NCBI GenBank assembly: GCA_963764345.1
Contig: CAVXSF010000017.1
Span: 6,813 to 70,812 of the forward strand
Direction of reading: 5' to 3'
Length of the DNA stretch: 64,000 bases
DNA from: DASQZK01 sp963764345
GTDB taxonomy: Bacteria; Bacteroidota; Bacteroidia; Bacteroidales; GCA-2748055
This document shows, piece by piece, positions 33,879 to 43,923 of this stretch (position 1 is the first letter of the stretch; each line of letters begins with the position of its first letter). The notes below the pieces were generated by a model that saw nothing but the letters and a program-made list of their open reading frames with translations, was not told the origin of the DNA and searched no databases. Position numbers and translations under genes: made by a program.

Positions 33879-34646
33879 ATGAAATCACATGAAATTGATT
33901 ACAAGATTATTGGTGATGACATACAACTCGTCGAAATCGAGCTTGATCCGGGGGAAACAGTTATTGCAGAAGCGGGTTCAATGGTTTACATGGAATCGGG
34001 AATTGAGTTTGAAGTAAAAATGGGCGATGGTTCGTCTCCCAACCAGGGATTTATGAATAAAATATTCTCTGCCGGAGCAAGACTTCTGACCGGTGAATCT
34101 CTTTTCCTTACCCATTTCACCAACCGGGGAATGGGCAAGCGTAGGGTTGCCTTTGCTGCACCCTATCCGGGAACGGTCATTCCGATAAATCTGGCAGAAG
34201 CCGGAGGCCGCATGATTGTTCAGAAAGACGGATTCCTTTGCGCCGCATTAGGTACCCGTCTCTCGGTTACCTTTAACCGACGGCTTGGATCCGGTCTGGT
34301 TGGAGGTGAAGGGTTTATCCTGCAGTCGCTCGAAGGCGATGGTAAAGTATTCGTACACGCTGGAGGAACCGTAATAGAAAAGTACCTTAGCCAGGATACT
34401 CTCAGGATTGATACCGGCTGTGTGGTAGCCTATGAACCGAGTCTCAGTTTTGATATTGAAACCACCGGAAGCCTGCGTTCAATGGTTTTTGGCGGCGAAG
34501 GGATCTTTCTTGCGACAATCAGTGGTACAGGTAGAGTATGGTTACAATCCATGCCGATACGCAAGCTGATCCAGGCTTTATCTCCTTACGGAAAAAACAA
34601 GGGAAAGGAAGATAATTCCATCCTTGGCAACTTTCTGGAAAGATAA
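33879..34646 (+). CDS. AIM24/TIGR00266 family protein
   Basis: 255 residues of a beta-rich trimer-forming fold. The N-terminal DYKIIGDDIQLVEIELDPGETVIAEAGSM and the central LTHFTNRG and AAPYPGTVIPINL are diagnostic. Homologues occur from bacteria to mitochondria; the bacterial function is unknown, with membrane-stress roles suggested. No signal peptide or TM segment, so probably cytoplasmic. Adjacent to mnmH with a gap of about 110 bp. Confidence 0.88.
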   Translation: MKSHEIDYKIIGDDIQLVEIELDPGETVIAEAGSMVYMESGIEFEVKMGDGSSPNQGFMNKIFSAGARLLTGESLFLTHFTNRGMGKRRVAFAAPYPGTVIPINLAEAGGRMIVQKDGFLCAALGTRLSVTFNRRLGSGLVGGEGFILQSLEGDGKVFVHAGGTVIEKYLSQDTLRIDTGCVVAYEPSLSFDIETTGSLRSMVFGGEGIFLATISGTGRVWLQSMPIRKLIQALSPYGKNKGKEDNSILGNFLER

Positions 34647-34756
34647 ATCCCCCCAAAAGCAAACCCAGATAAATCCGGTTCATTAAGAAACGGACATGCC
34701 GGGAAGGTATCACTGATAAATAATACAGCTTTGCCAGAATAACACCCGGGAACAAA

Positions 34757-35791
34757 ATGAAAGAACCTGTTTCTGTTGAAACGTTCCTCGAACGTGCTGA
34801 ACATATCCCGGTAATTGATGTCAGATCACCAGCCGAATTTTTACACGGCCACATTCCCGGGGCTCTCAATATTCCGCTTTTTTCTGATGAGGAACGGAAA
34901 ATTGTGGGAACCCTGTATAAACAAAAAGGGCAAAAAGAAGCTATTATCAAAGGATTCGAATTCGCCGGGCTAAAAATTGAAGGATTTAAACAAGAAGCCA
35001 TGGAATCTTCCCGGCAGAATCAATTACTTGTCCATTGCTGGCGGGGAGGTATGCGGAGCGGCGCCATGGCCTGGCTTTTCGAACACGCCGGTTTGCAATG
35101 CGATGTTCTCTCCGGCGGTTATAAATCTTTCAGAAAATACTTACGCTCCTTCCTGAGCCGGCCTGCCAGGTTACTGATCCTGGGGGGCATGACCGGGACT
35201 GGCAAAACCGGGATTCTGAGAGAAATCGCGGCACTGGATTATCAAACTATTGACCTGGAAAAACTGGCACATCACAAAGGCTCGGCTTTCGGAGCTTTGG
35301 GAGAATCAAATCAACCTACCAATGAACAGTTTGAGAATGATCTGCTGATGCAACTTATGATTTATAACCGACAATTACCGGTGTGGCTTGAAGATGAGAG
35401 CCGGAACATCGGTAAAAATATTATCCCAAATGAACTATTCCTTCAGATGCGTCAAAGCCCGGTTATCTTCCTTGATATGGACCGTAATCTCAGAATCGAT
35501 CGCCTCGTAAAAGAATACGGCCGGTATCCCGCGGAGGAACTGACGAATTGTATCCGTCGCCTTTCCAGGAGAATAGGCGGACAAAATACAAAACGCGCTG
35601 TTAAATGCATTGAAGAGAATAACTACCATGAAGTAGCCGATATTACATTGCAGTATTACGATAAAACTTATAATTACGGCCTTAACAGCCGTACCTCCTC
35701 AATTCTTCATCATATTAAAACAAGCTCTGCAGGGGAAAAAGAGAATGCCAGATTAATAATCGACTATTGCCGTTACGCCGATCTTATTTGA
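34757..35791 (+). CDS. mnmH: tRNA 2-selenouridine synthase
   Basis: Replaces sulfur by selenium in the wobble 2-thiouridine of tRNAs for Lys, Glu and Gln via a geranylated intermediate. An N-terminal rhodanese domain (VIDVRSPAEFLHGHIPGA, active Cys94 in LVHCWRGGMRSG) is followed by a P-loop domain (LGGMTGTGKT at about 142-151). 344 residues, normal length. It needs selenophosphate from SelD, which is not in this window. Its presence implies selenium use in tRNA. Confidence 0.93.
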   Translation: MKEPVSVETFLERAEHIPVIDVRSPAEFLHGHIPGALNIPLFSDEERKIVGTLYKQKGQKEAIIKGFEFAGLKIEGFKQEAMESSRQNQLLVHCWRGGMRSGAMAWLFEHAGLQCDVLSGGYKSFRKYLRSFLSRPARLLILGGMTGTGKTGILREIAALDYQTIDLEKLAHHKGSAFGALGESNQPTNEQFENDLLMQLMIYNRQLPVWLEDESRNIGKNIIPNELFLQMRQSPVIFLDMDRNLRIDRLVKEYGRYPAEELTNCIRRLSRRIGGQNTKRAVKCIEENNYHEVADITLQYYDKTYNYGLNSRTSSILHHIKTSSAGEKENARLIIDYCRYADLI

Positions 35792-36019
35792 GCAGAATGA
35801 ACATTCAGACAATTTCACGGGTTTATAAAACATCAGTAATACAATGAACCTGACCGTTTATTCTTTTGTGCTGCCATATTGAGGAAATCCGTCTTCTATG
35901 AAAATCAACAGCCTGCATATTGTTAACCTATGCCGGAATAACCGGGCAAATGATTCCCCTGAAATCACTGATCTGTCATAAAAAGATATCATACTAAAAT
36001 CACCAGTTATACCTACATT

Positions 36020-36733
36020 ATGGAAACAAATACCATTATACAGACCATTGGGGGCATTGCCAAAGTGGAATCTCTTTTTACACTGACAAGCCACGTTATG
36101 GCCAATACCTTTGTGCTTGATATGGAAGAGCCATACCCGGGATATCATGGAACAAATCTTCCGACAAATTCCAAACCTATTTCAATCTTTTTTATTACCA
36201 AGGACAAATATTCAACTGAACATCTTCTCAGAATCAATCAGAATATTAAAAAATATTTTGAATATAAATTTGATGCCGTCCCCGGGGTTATCTGTATTCA
36301 GAATGAAGACCTGCCCTGCATCAGGATAAGGGAAATCGACAGCTATGAGCTTCTTGAGGAACTTCAGAATTGTTTCTTTTCAGAAGGGATCAAATTTATG
36401 AAGAAGCGCACTGTTAAGGCCAAAGGCGTGATTCAGCTGAAAAAGCTTTTTAATATTGAATGCATTGAAGATGGTATATACAAGGATCTGGATGATCTCT
36501 CCATGTTCTATGTGACATTACCCCGGCAGGTCAACTGGCAGATGTTTGTTCAGATCACCCAGCGTGTCCGGAATAATGTCGATAAACAGCTGGCTAATTT
36601 TGATGCCGCCCTAGGAGCTATCTATACCAAAAATATTCTTGATGTGGCAAGGATCTATTCCCGTGAAACCAGTCTGGAGAAACTAAGAGTCATCCGGAAA
36701 AAGTACATCTCCATCATGGAGAAGCTGGAATAA
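36020..36733 (+). CDS. Conserved-looking protein of unknown function
   Basis: 237 residues I do not recognise. No signal peptide or TM segment. Two halves are visible: an alpha/beta region (about 1-125, with HVMANTFVLDMEEPYPGYHGT and IFFITKDKYSTEHLLRINQ) and a C-terminal part (about 130-237) rich in basic helices, ending KLRVIRKKYISIMEKLE. Aromatic content and codon use look like those of real neighbouring genes. It is convergent with the U32 peptidase gene with only 5 bp between the stops, so no room for a terminator. Probably cytoplasmic. Confidence 0.7.
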   Translation: METNTIIQTIGGIAKVESLFTLTSHVMANTFVLDMEEPYPGYHGTNLPTNSKPISIFFITKDKYSTEHLLRINQNIKKYFEYKFDAVPGVICIQNEDLPCIRIREIDSYELLEELQNCFFSEGIKFMKKRTVKAKGVIQLKKLFNIECIEDGIYKDLDDLSMFYVTLPRQVNWQMFVQITQRVRNNVDKQLANFDAALGAIYTKNILDVARIYSRETSLEKLRVIRKKYISIMEKLE

Positions 36734-36738
36734 TGGTC

Positions 36739-38002
36739 TCACTGAAGTTTTACCTCCGATGGTGTCACCAGCCGGTAAAGTTTGTCTGAACGTCTCACAA
36801 CCTCGTTGATCGGGATAGAACACCGGTCCCCTTTAACGGCTTTTTCCACTACCTTCCGGTTGACCCTGATTTCGTTCACTGTTGTTTCAATGACTCCTGT
36901 CGTAGGACCTGTGATCAGCACTTCATCCCCCGTATTCAATTCGCCGGCTTCGATAAGAAATTCTGCCACCTTTATCCTGTCGTAATAATTAGATCCTTTA
37001 CCGGTATATATCTTTCTTTTTGTTGCCCTTGATCCGTACACATCATTCCACTCACCAAGCCGCTGTCCAAGATAATAACCATCCCAGAACCCGCGGTTAA
37101 AAACCGTGGCCAGCCTGCTTCGCCAATCGTTTATCCGGGATGTGGTAAATTCATTTTGAACGATGGCATTCACCGCTTCATTATAACATTCTGTGACGGT
37201 CTTCACATATTCTGCCGGGCGTGCACGGCCTTCAATTTTCAGGACCCTGACACCGGCATCCAAAATTTTATTTAAAAAATGAATCGTGGAAAGATCTTTA
37301 GGTGACATGATGTACTCATTATCGATCTCCAGCTCATTTCCTCTCTCTTTATCGGTGACAATATAAGACCGCCTGCATACCTGAAAACAGTCTCCACGGT
37401 TCGCTGAATGATTGTGCTCATGAAGGCTGAGATAACATTTTCCTGAAACAGCCATACATAATGCCCCGTGCACAAACATTTCCAGCTTCATATTCCGCCC
37501 GGATGGCCCTTTAATATCCTCCAGTTCTATTCCTCTTGAGATCTCAGCAACCTGAATCAGATCAAGTTCCCGTGCCAAAACAGCCACATCCGCATAATCA
37601 GCATAAAACGTAAGTGATTCCATATTGCTGATATTGAGTTGTGTGGATAAATGTATTTCTACTCCGCATTTTCGTGCATAACTCAAAACGGACTGATCTG
37701 AAGCAATAATGGCATCAACGTTGTTTTCTTTCGCCAGGTCAACCATTTCCTTCACCATTCCCAACTCATGATTATAAACAACGGTATTGATCGTCATATA
37801 AGATTTCAGGTTGTGATTGTTGGGTTATGGAAATAATTTCCGGTAAATCCCTGCGGGTAAAATTACACGCTGATCTGGACCTCATATTTAATTGATCAAT
37901 GCCGAAATATACTGAATCGGCCCCTCCCTGTATGGCTGCTCTGAGGGATTCAAAAGAACCTGCAGGAGCCATGATCTCAATATCTGATCGTTTATAATCC
38001 AT
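36739..38002 (-). pseudogene. Peptidase U32 family protein (RlhA/YrrO-like), single frameshift
   Basis: Starts at ATG 38002 (MDYKRSDIEIMAPAGSFESLRAAIQGGADSVYFG, the U32 N-terminus). The frame breaks at about 37820-37830, where one extra base (for example in the CCC run) separates DLPEIISIT from NNHNLKSYMTINTVV; the remainder reads through U32 signatures (EMFVHGALCMAVSGKCYLS, CFQVCRRSY, KIEGRARPAEYVKTV) to 36739. Family members act in rRNA or tRNA hydroxylation (RlhA, TrhP) or as collagenase-like proteins, using an Fe-S cluster bound by the cysteines. Apart from this indel the gene looks complete, so a sequence error is likely. Confidence 0.87.
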
Positions 38003-38095
38003 GAGGCAAAATTAAAGAAATTTCTTTTCCGCTTCCAAAGCGCTTAAGGAAACAGGTAACCCAAAGTTAACCTGGTCGGCAGTCTGCCGATCTTC

Positions 38096-39244
38096 CTATT
38101 TCTTAAGAATAATTCTGAATGTCGTTCCTGAATTTAATTCAGAATTCTGAACGAATATTTTCCCGTTGTGATAATATTCAACAATCCTCCTGGTAAGGGA
38201 CAATCCCAGTCCCCAGCCTCTTTGTTTCGTAGTATATCCGGGTTTAAATATCGTATTAAACTTTGACTTAGGTATCCCTTTCCCGGTGTCGGAAATGTCA
38301 AGATGAATAAACCGGGGGTATTCCTTTACCGATAGCAGAATGTGCCCGGCACCACTCATGGCATCGATTGCATTTTTACAAACATTTTCAATCACCCATT
38401 CAAAAAGCGATTCATTTAACGGAACCATAACTTCATGATCAGGCATGTCCAACTTGAATTTAATTTTCCCAGGACTTCGGCTCTTGAGATATGTCATGGA
38501 ATTTTCCAATACCTTTTCAATATTTGTCCTGGTAAGTGAAGGCCGTGAGCCTATCTTTGAAAATCGTTCGGTGATTTTTTCCAGCCTTTTTACATCTTTC
38601 TCAAGTTCGGTGACCGTTTCCTGGGTGAAGTTACCACCCTTCAGGAGTTCAACCCACGCAAAAAGTGAAGATGTAGGCGTTCCCAATTGATGTGCCGTTT
38701 CCTTGGACAATCCTACCCAAACCTTGTTTTGCTCTGCTTTACGCGAAGAACTGAAAGCAAAATAGGAAACGAGGATGAATAACACGATGACTCCAAGCTG
38801 AATAAATGGAAAATAAAAGAGCCTTGTCAACAAAATGGAATCGCGATAATAAATAAAGTTTTTATCCCCGTTCATCAGATTAATGACAATACTGTCATGC
38901 TCCTCTTTCATCTTCTGAACCACAGTTCCAAGGTAACCCGGCCGTGTGGCTTTAAGAGAATCGATATTTCTGTAGGTAATGATGTCTCCTGCACTGTCTG
39001 TGAGGATTACCGGTACCGTTGTGTTATTCTCAATGACTGATAGGGGAAATCCCAGGTCGGATTTGTCCGGTTCAGCACGATCGAGAACACGCATCGCTTC
39101 CGCCCACAGTTGAATTTTGTTCCTTTCCTGAGCGGAAAGGGCTTTAACGAGCTTATTCGTATATACCAGTGAACCAACACCGATCAGGATGGCTCCGGCG
39201 AACAGGAAATATTTCCAGCGTTGCTTTTGTTCGTAAATATTCAA
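38096..39244 (-). CDS. Sensor histidine kinase
   Basis: 382 residues. Two TM helices (about 11-29 and 146-164) flank a periplasmic domain of about 115 residues. The dimerisation motif is SKETAHQLGTPTSS with phospho-acceptor His185, the variant motif common in Bacteroidota kinases (KE(I)AHQ(L/I)(G/K)TP). The ATPase boxes are NVCKNAIDAM, DTGKGIP and GWGLGLSLTRRIVE. No response regulator gene lies next to it, so the partner is encoded elsewhere. Confidence 0.92.
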   Translation of the reverse strand: MNIYEQKQRWKYFLFAGAILIGVGSLVYTNKLVKALSAQERNKIQLWAEAMRVLDRAEPDKSDLGFPLSVIENNTTVPVILTDSAGDIITYRNIDSLKATRPGYLGTVVQKMKEEHDSIVINLMNGDKNFIYYRDSILLTRLFYFPFIQLGVIVLFILVSYFAFSSSRKAEQNKVWVGLSKETAHQLGTPTSSLFAWVELLKGGNFTQETVTELEKDVKRLEKITERFSKIGSRPSLTRTNIEKVLENSMTYLKSRSPGKIKFKLDMPDHEVMVPLNESLFEWVIENVCKNAIDAMSGAGHILLSVKEYPRFIHLDISDTGKGIPKSKFNTIFKPGYTTKQRGWGLGLSLTRRIVEYYHNGKIFVQNSELNSGTTFRIILKK

Positions 39245-39348
39245 GATGCAAAATTTTTTATAAGAACATTGAAGGATGCAGGCTTCCTTACGGAACAGCC
39301 TAAAGTTAAGGTTTTAAATAACTTCGCGGAATGTAGCTCCGGCTTTTT

Positions 39349-41983
39349 CTAATGATCACCTTCATCCCATTCAATTTTAAATTTCTTTTTTTCGTTTGGT
39401 TTGACTTTACCCGGATTATTCAACCTGTCAATACTATCAGCAGGACTATCCATATCCCAATCGAGTATAAATTTCTGATTTTCGTCCTTACCCCTGATTT
39501 CATTCACAGATGAATCCTTTTTAAACCAGCCGAATTCTTCGTTCAGAATATTACGGAGCCGGCCCTTTTCCTCCTTCAAATCCTGCTTAAGATTGACAAT
39601 CGCCTCTTTTTTGTCATACTTGATTTTGAAATCGTCAGGTGTTCCGGTAACGGAGAGAAAAAGATTCGTTCTCCTGGTGTCCGGTTCAATGACTCCGAAT
39701 TCCTGGTTTTCACTTTTTGCCTTACCTGCTTTGCCAGCAAGAATCTCCGATAGGTTTACCTTCAGTTTATAGTCGAAATGATTATCAAAATTATGTATTC
39801 CTGAGGCAGTTATGTTAAAAGCAGAGCTTTGAATATTCATTTGTGGTATGATCACCTGCTGATCCTTAATGATGATATGGTTCTCCAATTTTGAAAAACT
39901 AATATGCCGAAGTTCTTCCAGTTCGATAAAATTTGACAATTTTTCAATGGGTTCAAAATTGATAAGTTCTCCGGAATGAATAATTATGCTGGCATCAGCC
40001 TCAGTATCTTTGCTGTTCATATTCAGCATACTGTCAAAAGATGTGGCAAAACCAATGTTCCCGGAAAGATATCCTTTCAGGTTACCTGACACTATAAAAT
40101 CCTGTTTGAAATTATTTAGGCTGCTAAACATGGTGTTGATATTCAGATGCTCAACGTCAGTCTGGGTGCGAAGCACTAAATTTTTATCTCTGTCCTGGAT
40201 TACGGCTGCACTCCCGGAAACCGTGCCATCCATTGAATTCATATGAACGGATGACAGAGACAGCATGGTGGGTTTATATTGCAGGAAGGCGTCTGAAGAA
40301 AGCGCATAGAATTTCCCTGCGGTAAGGGTGTCAACCCTGACAGAAAGGTGGGCGTGGATCCTGGGGGGGAATGCAAATATTCCGGTTTCCTGATTACCAG
40401 GTTGAATAAACGGGGTCAGATCTATTCTGTTTGCATTAACATCCCCGCTAATCCACATTACACCTGATTTGTCAAAGAGATAATTAAATACATGAACCAT
40501 CTGAAGTTTCATTTCCAGATTACTTTGTCCGGAGGTAAGATCCAGAATCGGATACCATGTATCACCGGAAAATTGTATATTTCCGCTAATATGAGAAAAG
40601 GGGTACATGCGATTCAGGGTAAAACCAAAATCCTCCATGCCAAGCGTGCCGTTCAGTCCGGATGACAGAATTCGTTCCGGATTTTCAAGCGCCCACGTTT
40701 TTAGCTTCGTCACAAGTTCAAAATCTGGGTGGAGTGTTCCGGTAAAATCTGTGACCACTCCTGAAGATAAAAATCCGTTTATAGCTGTTGCCCCTACCTC
40801 CCCCTTCATCGTAATCCTGATAGCAGGTTGTTTCAGGTTCTCCACAGAGAAACGACCTTTTAAGGAAGTCCCGTTATCCTCATAAGTATATTGCTCAACA
40901 TCAATCAGGGTTGTGAGGGGATTTCTGAACCGGCCGTTGGAAAATTTTCCCTTTCAGTTTAATATTATGAAATGTTCTGTCCCGGTATTTTGCTTTACTG
41001 ATATTCAGCAGGTATACTGCTCTAATGAAGGGCATATCTACTCTCGAAAAAGTTCCGTTTACCCTGAAAGCTATATCTCCACGGCCATAAACATCAACAG
41101 GGATCATGTCTCTTTGTGGCCGTGGAAGAGATGACTGCAGCGAGTGCAGATCAAAATTTCGGCCTTCCAGTTCAAGGTTCATCTCGGAAACCTCCCCAAG
41201 GGTAAATTTCCCATCTATGTCCATTTTCAGGTTGTTAATGCTGACATTCCCTTTCTCAATGGTTGCAAGACTGTCACTTACACTGAAAATGACCCTGGTT
41301 GTCATGCTAAAATGATCTGCATACTTAACACCTTCCCTGACAAAATCAACTTGTTTGAAGGACGCCTGCGTACCGACCGAAAAATTTCTGTCAGAAAATT
41401 TACCCTTTAAAATAATTTCATCAATAAAAGCATGTGACTGAATCTTTTTTGCAAGGTTAATAAAACGTACGTCAAAGTCGTTCAGCTTAAAAGCCTCAAG
41501 TTCCAAACCTTTCTTGCCCGTTCTGGTTGACTTTTTTTGCTTTAATAGCCTGAAATTGGTTTTCCCCTGAAGGTCTACCAGTAGGTTCAGCTTTCCATTG
41601 ACAGAATAAATCCTTCTGATTCGGTAGGTCCCAAAGATGATATCGACAATGTTAAACTGAAGGTAAATTTTTCTGGCATAGAATAAGGTATCCGATTCAA
41701 TGTGCTCAAAATCCTGCAAATTCAAATCATGACCAGACATGGCCGTGACATTGGTGAAAACAACACTTACATAAGGGAAGCGGGAAAAGAATGAAACATC
41801 GGCGTGATCAACAGTAATTTTTGTTTCCAGTTGCTGGTTAATTTGCGAGATGGCAAAATCCTTTATCTCGTCTCCATAGCGTTGTGAAATAAAAATCCCA
41901 GCTACTGAGAACAGGACAGCTGCAATCAGTAACAGGATGAAAAGTCTGGTCAGGATCCGGCGCGCTCTTTTCAACAACATCAT
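39349..41983 (-). pseudogene. AsmA-like envelope protein, single frameshift
   Basis: The N-terminal half (start ATG 41983) has one TM anchor (LFILLLIAAVLFSVAGIFI) and then AsmA-type beta repeats (ITVDHADVSFFSRFPYVSVVFTNV). The frame breaks at 40941-40948 in AAAA/TTTT, where one extra base converts KLKGKFSNGRFRNPL to KLKGKIFQRPVQ; the corrected frame continues directly into the downstream ORF (ENLKQPAIRITMKGEVG) and ends at 39349, about 877 residues. AsmA-family proteins span or bridge the envelope and are linked to lipid transport and outer-membrane assembly. Specific function here unknown. Confidence 0.85.
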
Positions 41984-42011
41984 TTTAGATTAAAACTTAA
42001 AACCTGATCAA

Positions 42012-42725
42012 TTATTTTTCAACCAGTAAAAAATCAATATCATCACCGGGATTTAGTTCTTCCGGAGATTTCCCATATTTAAATAATCTTGCGGTTTTAG
42101 ATCCCCACAAAAGCAGATGCTCATGCTCTACCCTTAAAATGCAGCCCTCCCTCAGACCGACAACTGAAATTCCCCGATTGATTTCGATGAATTCCTCTAT
42201 TCGGGCTTCCCTGGTCTCTCCGGCGTGTCCTAAGGGATTTGTATCTGTATAATGCGGGTTGATCTGAAAAGGGATGAGATTAAATGCATGAAAATTCAGG
42301 GGTTGCACCACCGGCATATCGTTGGTTGTGCGGATTGTCGGACAGGCCATATTTGATCCTGCACTCCATCCAATATAAGGAATGCCGTTAAGAACTTTCC
42401 GTCTTACTGTTTCGATAAGACCTGCTTCCTGCGTCATCTTAAGTAACTGCCAGGTATTTCCGCCCCCAACTACAATAGCTTCAGCATCTTCGATCTCCTC
42501 AATCGGGTCTATTGAATGATGCAAAGATACCAGATCGTGCCCTATCTCCTCAAATCTTTCTCTGACGCGACTTGTATATTCGTCAAAATCAATCATTATC
42601 CCTGCAAAAGGAATAAACAGACACTTCATTCTTCTTTTTCCAAGAAAATCCCTTATAACCGGTAATGGGTATTGCAGGTAGGATTCTCCCGCGTTTGTAG
42701 AGTTACTGATTAGCAATAGCCTCAT
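42012..42725 (-). CDS. pepE: Dipeptidase E (alpha-aspartyl dipeptidase)
   Basis: A serine peptidase of family S51 that cleaves Asp-Xaa dipeptides in the cytoplasm. The nucleophile Ser lies in IGWSAGSN, and GGGNTWQLL and the C-terminal HLLLWGS are typical. The start is set at ATG 42725 (MRLLLISNSTNAGESYL), not 42764, because the family begins there; 237 residues. Upstream, a TACCTTTG box on the minus strand fits a -7 element. Confidence 0.92.
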   Translation of the reverse strand: MRLLLISNSTNAGESYLQYPLPVIRDFLGKRRMKCLFIPFAGIMIDFDEYTSRVRERFEEIGHDLVSLHHSIDPIEEIEDAEAIVVGGGNTWQLLKMTQEAGLIETVRRKVLNGIPYIGWSAGSNMACPTIRTTNDMPVVQPLNFHAFNLIPFQINPHYTDTNPLGHAGETREARIEEFIEINRGISVVGLREGCILRVEHEHLLLWGSKTARLFKYGKSPEELNPGDDIDFLLVEK

Positions 42726-42750
42726 TTCTCTGCATTTTAAATTATAAAGA

Positions 42751-42758
42751 CAAAGGTA
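42751..42758 (-). promoter_or_regulatory. Putative -7 box for pepE
   Basis: Minus strand TACCTTTG (TAnnTTTG), 25 bp before the chosen start 42725; this supports the shorter start because the longer one begins upstream of it. Confidence 0.5.
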
Positions 42759-42815
42759 ATACAACTCTCTTAAGGCTATGGGGAAATTTATTCACAACAA
42801 TAGTGGGAGGAACGT

Positions 42816-43577
42816 TTAATATGTATCCGCCAGAGCAGAAATTTCAACCCTTTCCGGATTTTTAGGAAACTGAACAGAATTCACTGAATGATCCAGCATA
42901 TTATAAATCAGTAACCTGCCTGAAAGAACCTCACCAATCCCTGTAATAATTTTGATGGCCTCAACAGCCTGGAAAGAACCTATAATTCCCGGAAGAATTC
43001 CAAAAAGGCCCTGGTGAGAAGGATCGGGAACATTTTCATGATCCACTATTTCAGGATAAAGACATCGCAGCGTGGGGCCTTGCAGATAATTAAACGTGGA
43101 AACCTGTCCTTCATATTTATGCACAGATCCGAAAATCCATGGTTTCTTTAAAATGACACAGGCATCGTTCATAAGGTAACGTGCAGAAAAATTATCGGTA
43201 GCATCAATTACCAGATCAAATCTGCCGATAAAATCGAGGGCATTTTCCCTTTTAAGACGGATATTGATCATTTCATGTTTGACAAACGGGTTTAATACTT
43301 CCAGCCGTTCCCGCGCTATAATTGTTTTCAGTTTTCCCAAATCATGACCGCCATAAAGGATCTGGCGGTGTAAATTATCTTCATTGACAATATCATCATC
43401 CATTATACCCAGATTGCCGACACCGGCTGCTGTCAGGTATTGTAAAACCGGAGCCCCCAGACCGCCTGCACCAACGACCAGTACCCGGGCTTCCTTAAGT
43501 CTTTCCTGGCCTTCTTCTCCAATTTCCGGAAGCATGATATGTCTCTGATAACGATTTTTTTCGGGATCTGTCAGCAT
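42816..43577 (-). CDS. E1-like adenylating enzyme of the MoeB/ThiF/HesA family
   Basis: 253 residues. The adenylation core is intact: GAGGLGAPVLQYLTAAG nucleotide loop, Arg in NLHRQILY, Lys in GKLKTIIA, and DATDNFSARYLMND. But the catalytic Cys of the crossover loop (C..GVLG in MoeB/ThiF) is replaced in PSHQGLFGILPG, the zinc CxxC pairs are gone (only RCLYP remains), and no rhodanese domain or ubiquitin-like partner (ThiS/MoaD) gene is nearby. It can probably adenylate a C-terminal Gly, but transfer must differ from classical ThiF. Cofactor sulfur chemistry is likely, unproven. Confidence 0.83.
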   Translation of the reverse strand: MLTDPEKNRYQRHIMLPEIGEEGQERLKEARVLVVGAGGLGAPVLQYLTAAGVGNLGIMDDDIVNEDNLHRQILYGGHDLGKLKTIIARERLEVLNPFVKHEMINIRLKRENALDFIGRFDLVIDATDNFSARYLMNDACVILKKPWIFGSVHKYEGQVSTFNYLQGPTLRCLYPEIVDHENVPDPSHQGLFGILPGIIGSFQAVEAIKIITGIGEVLSGRLLIYNMLDHSVNSVQFPKNPERVEISALADTY

Positions 43578-43923
43578 AGTCCTTGATTAATAAAGGTTTT
43601 TACTTCAATGCAAATATATAGAATGAAGATCAATTTGTATACCGGCTGGTGAATGATTATATCTATTAACCAAAACATTGAAGCAATGTTCGCCGGAAAT
43701 AGTACCGGTAAACAAAAACAGCCCGCAAACAATCCCTAAAACGGGACTTTTCAACGTGTTGCATTGATTTTTCTTAAAGGATCCTTCAAAAACAGGAAGT
43801 AAAATCAGAGGCCCATCTCCGAGAGCATTGCTGTTTCAGGAAGATGGGCCTTAATATTTGCCAGACATATAATACCCTTAACTCAGAAATCTCAGGGTAC
43901 TTTGTCAAATTAACTGTCGTTTA
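43578..43923. other. Gene-free stretch with a long-armed hairpin
   Basis: About 345 bp. It contains a perfect 10-bp inverted repeat AGGCCCATCT/AGATGGGCCT (43809-43818 and 43842-43851) with a 23-nt loop, probably a transcript end for the barrel gene at 43924, though its T-run is weak. Nothing else found. Confidence 0.45.
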
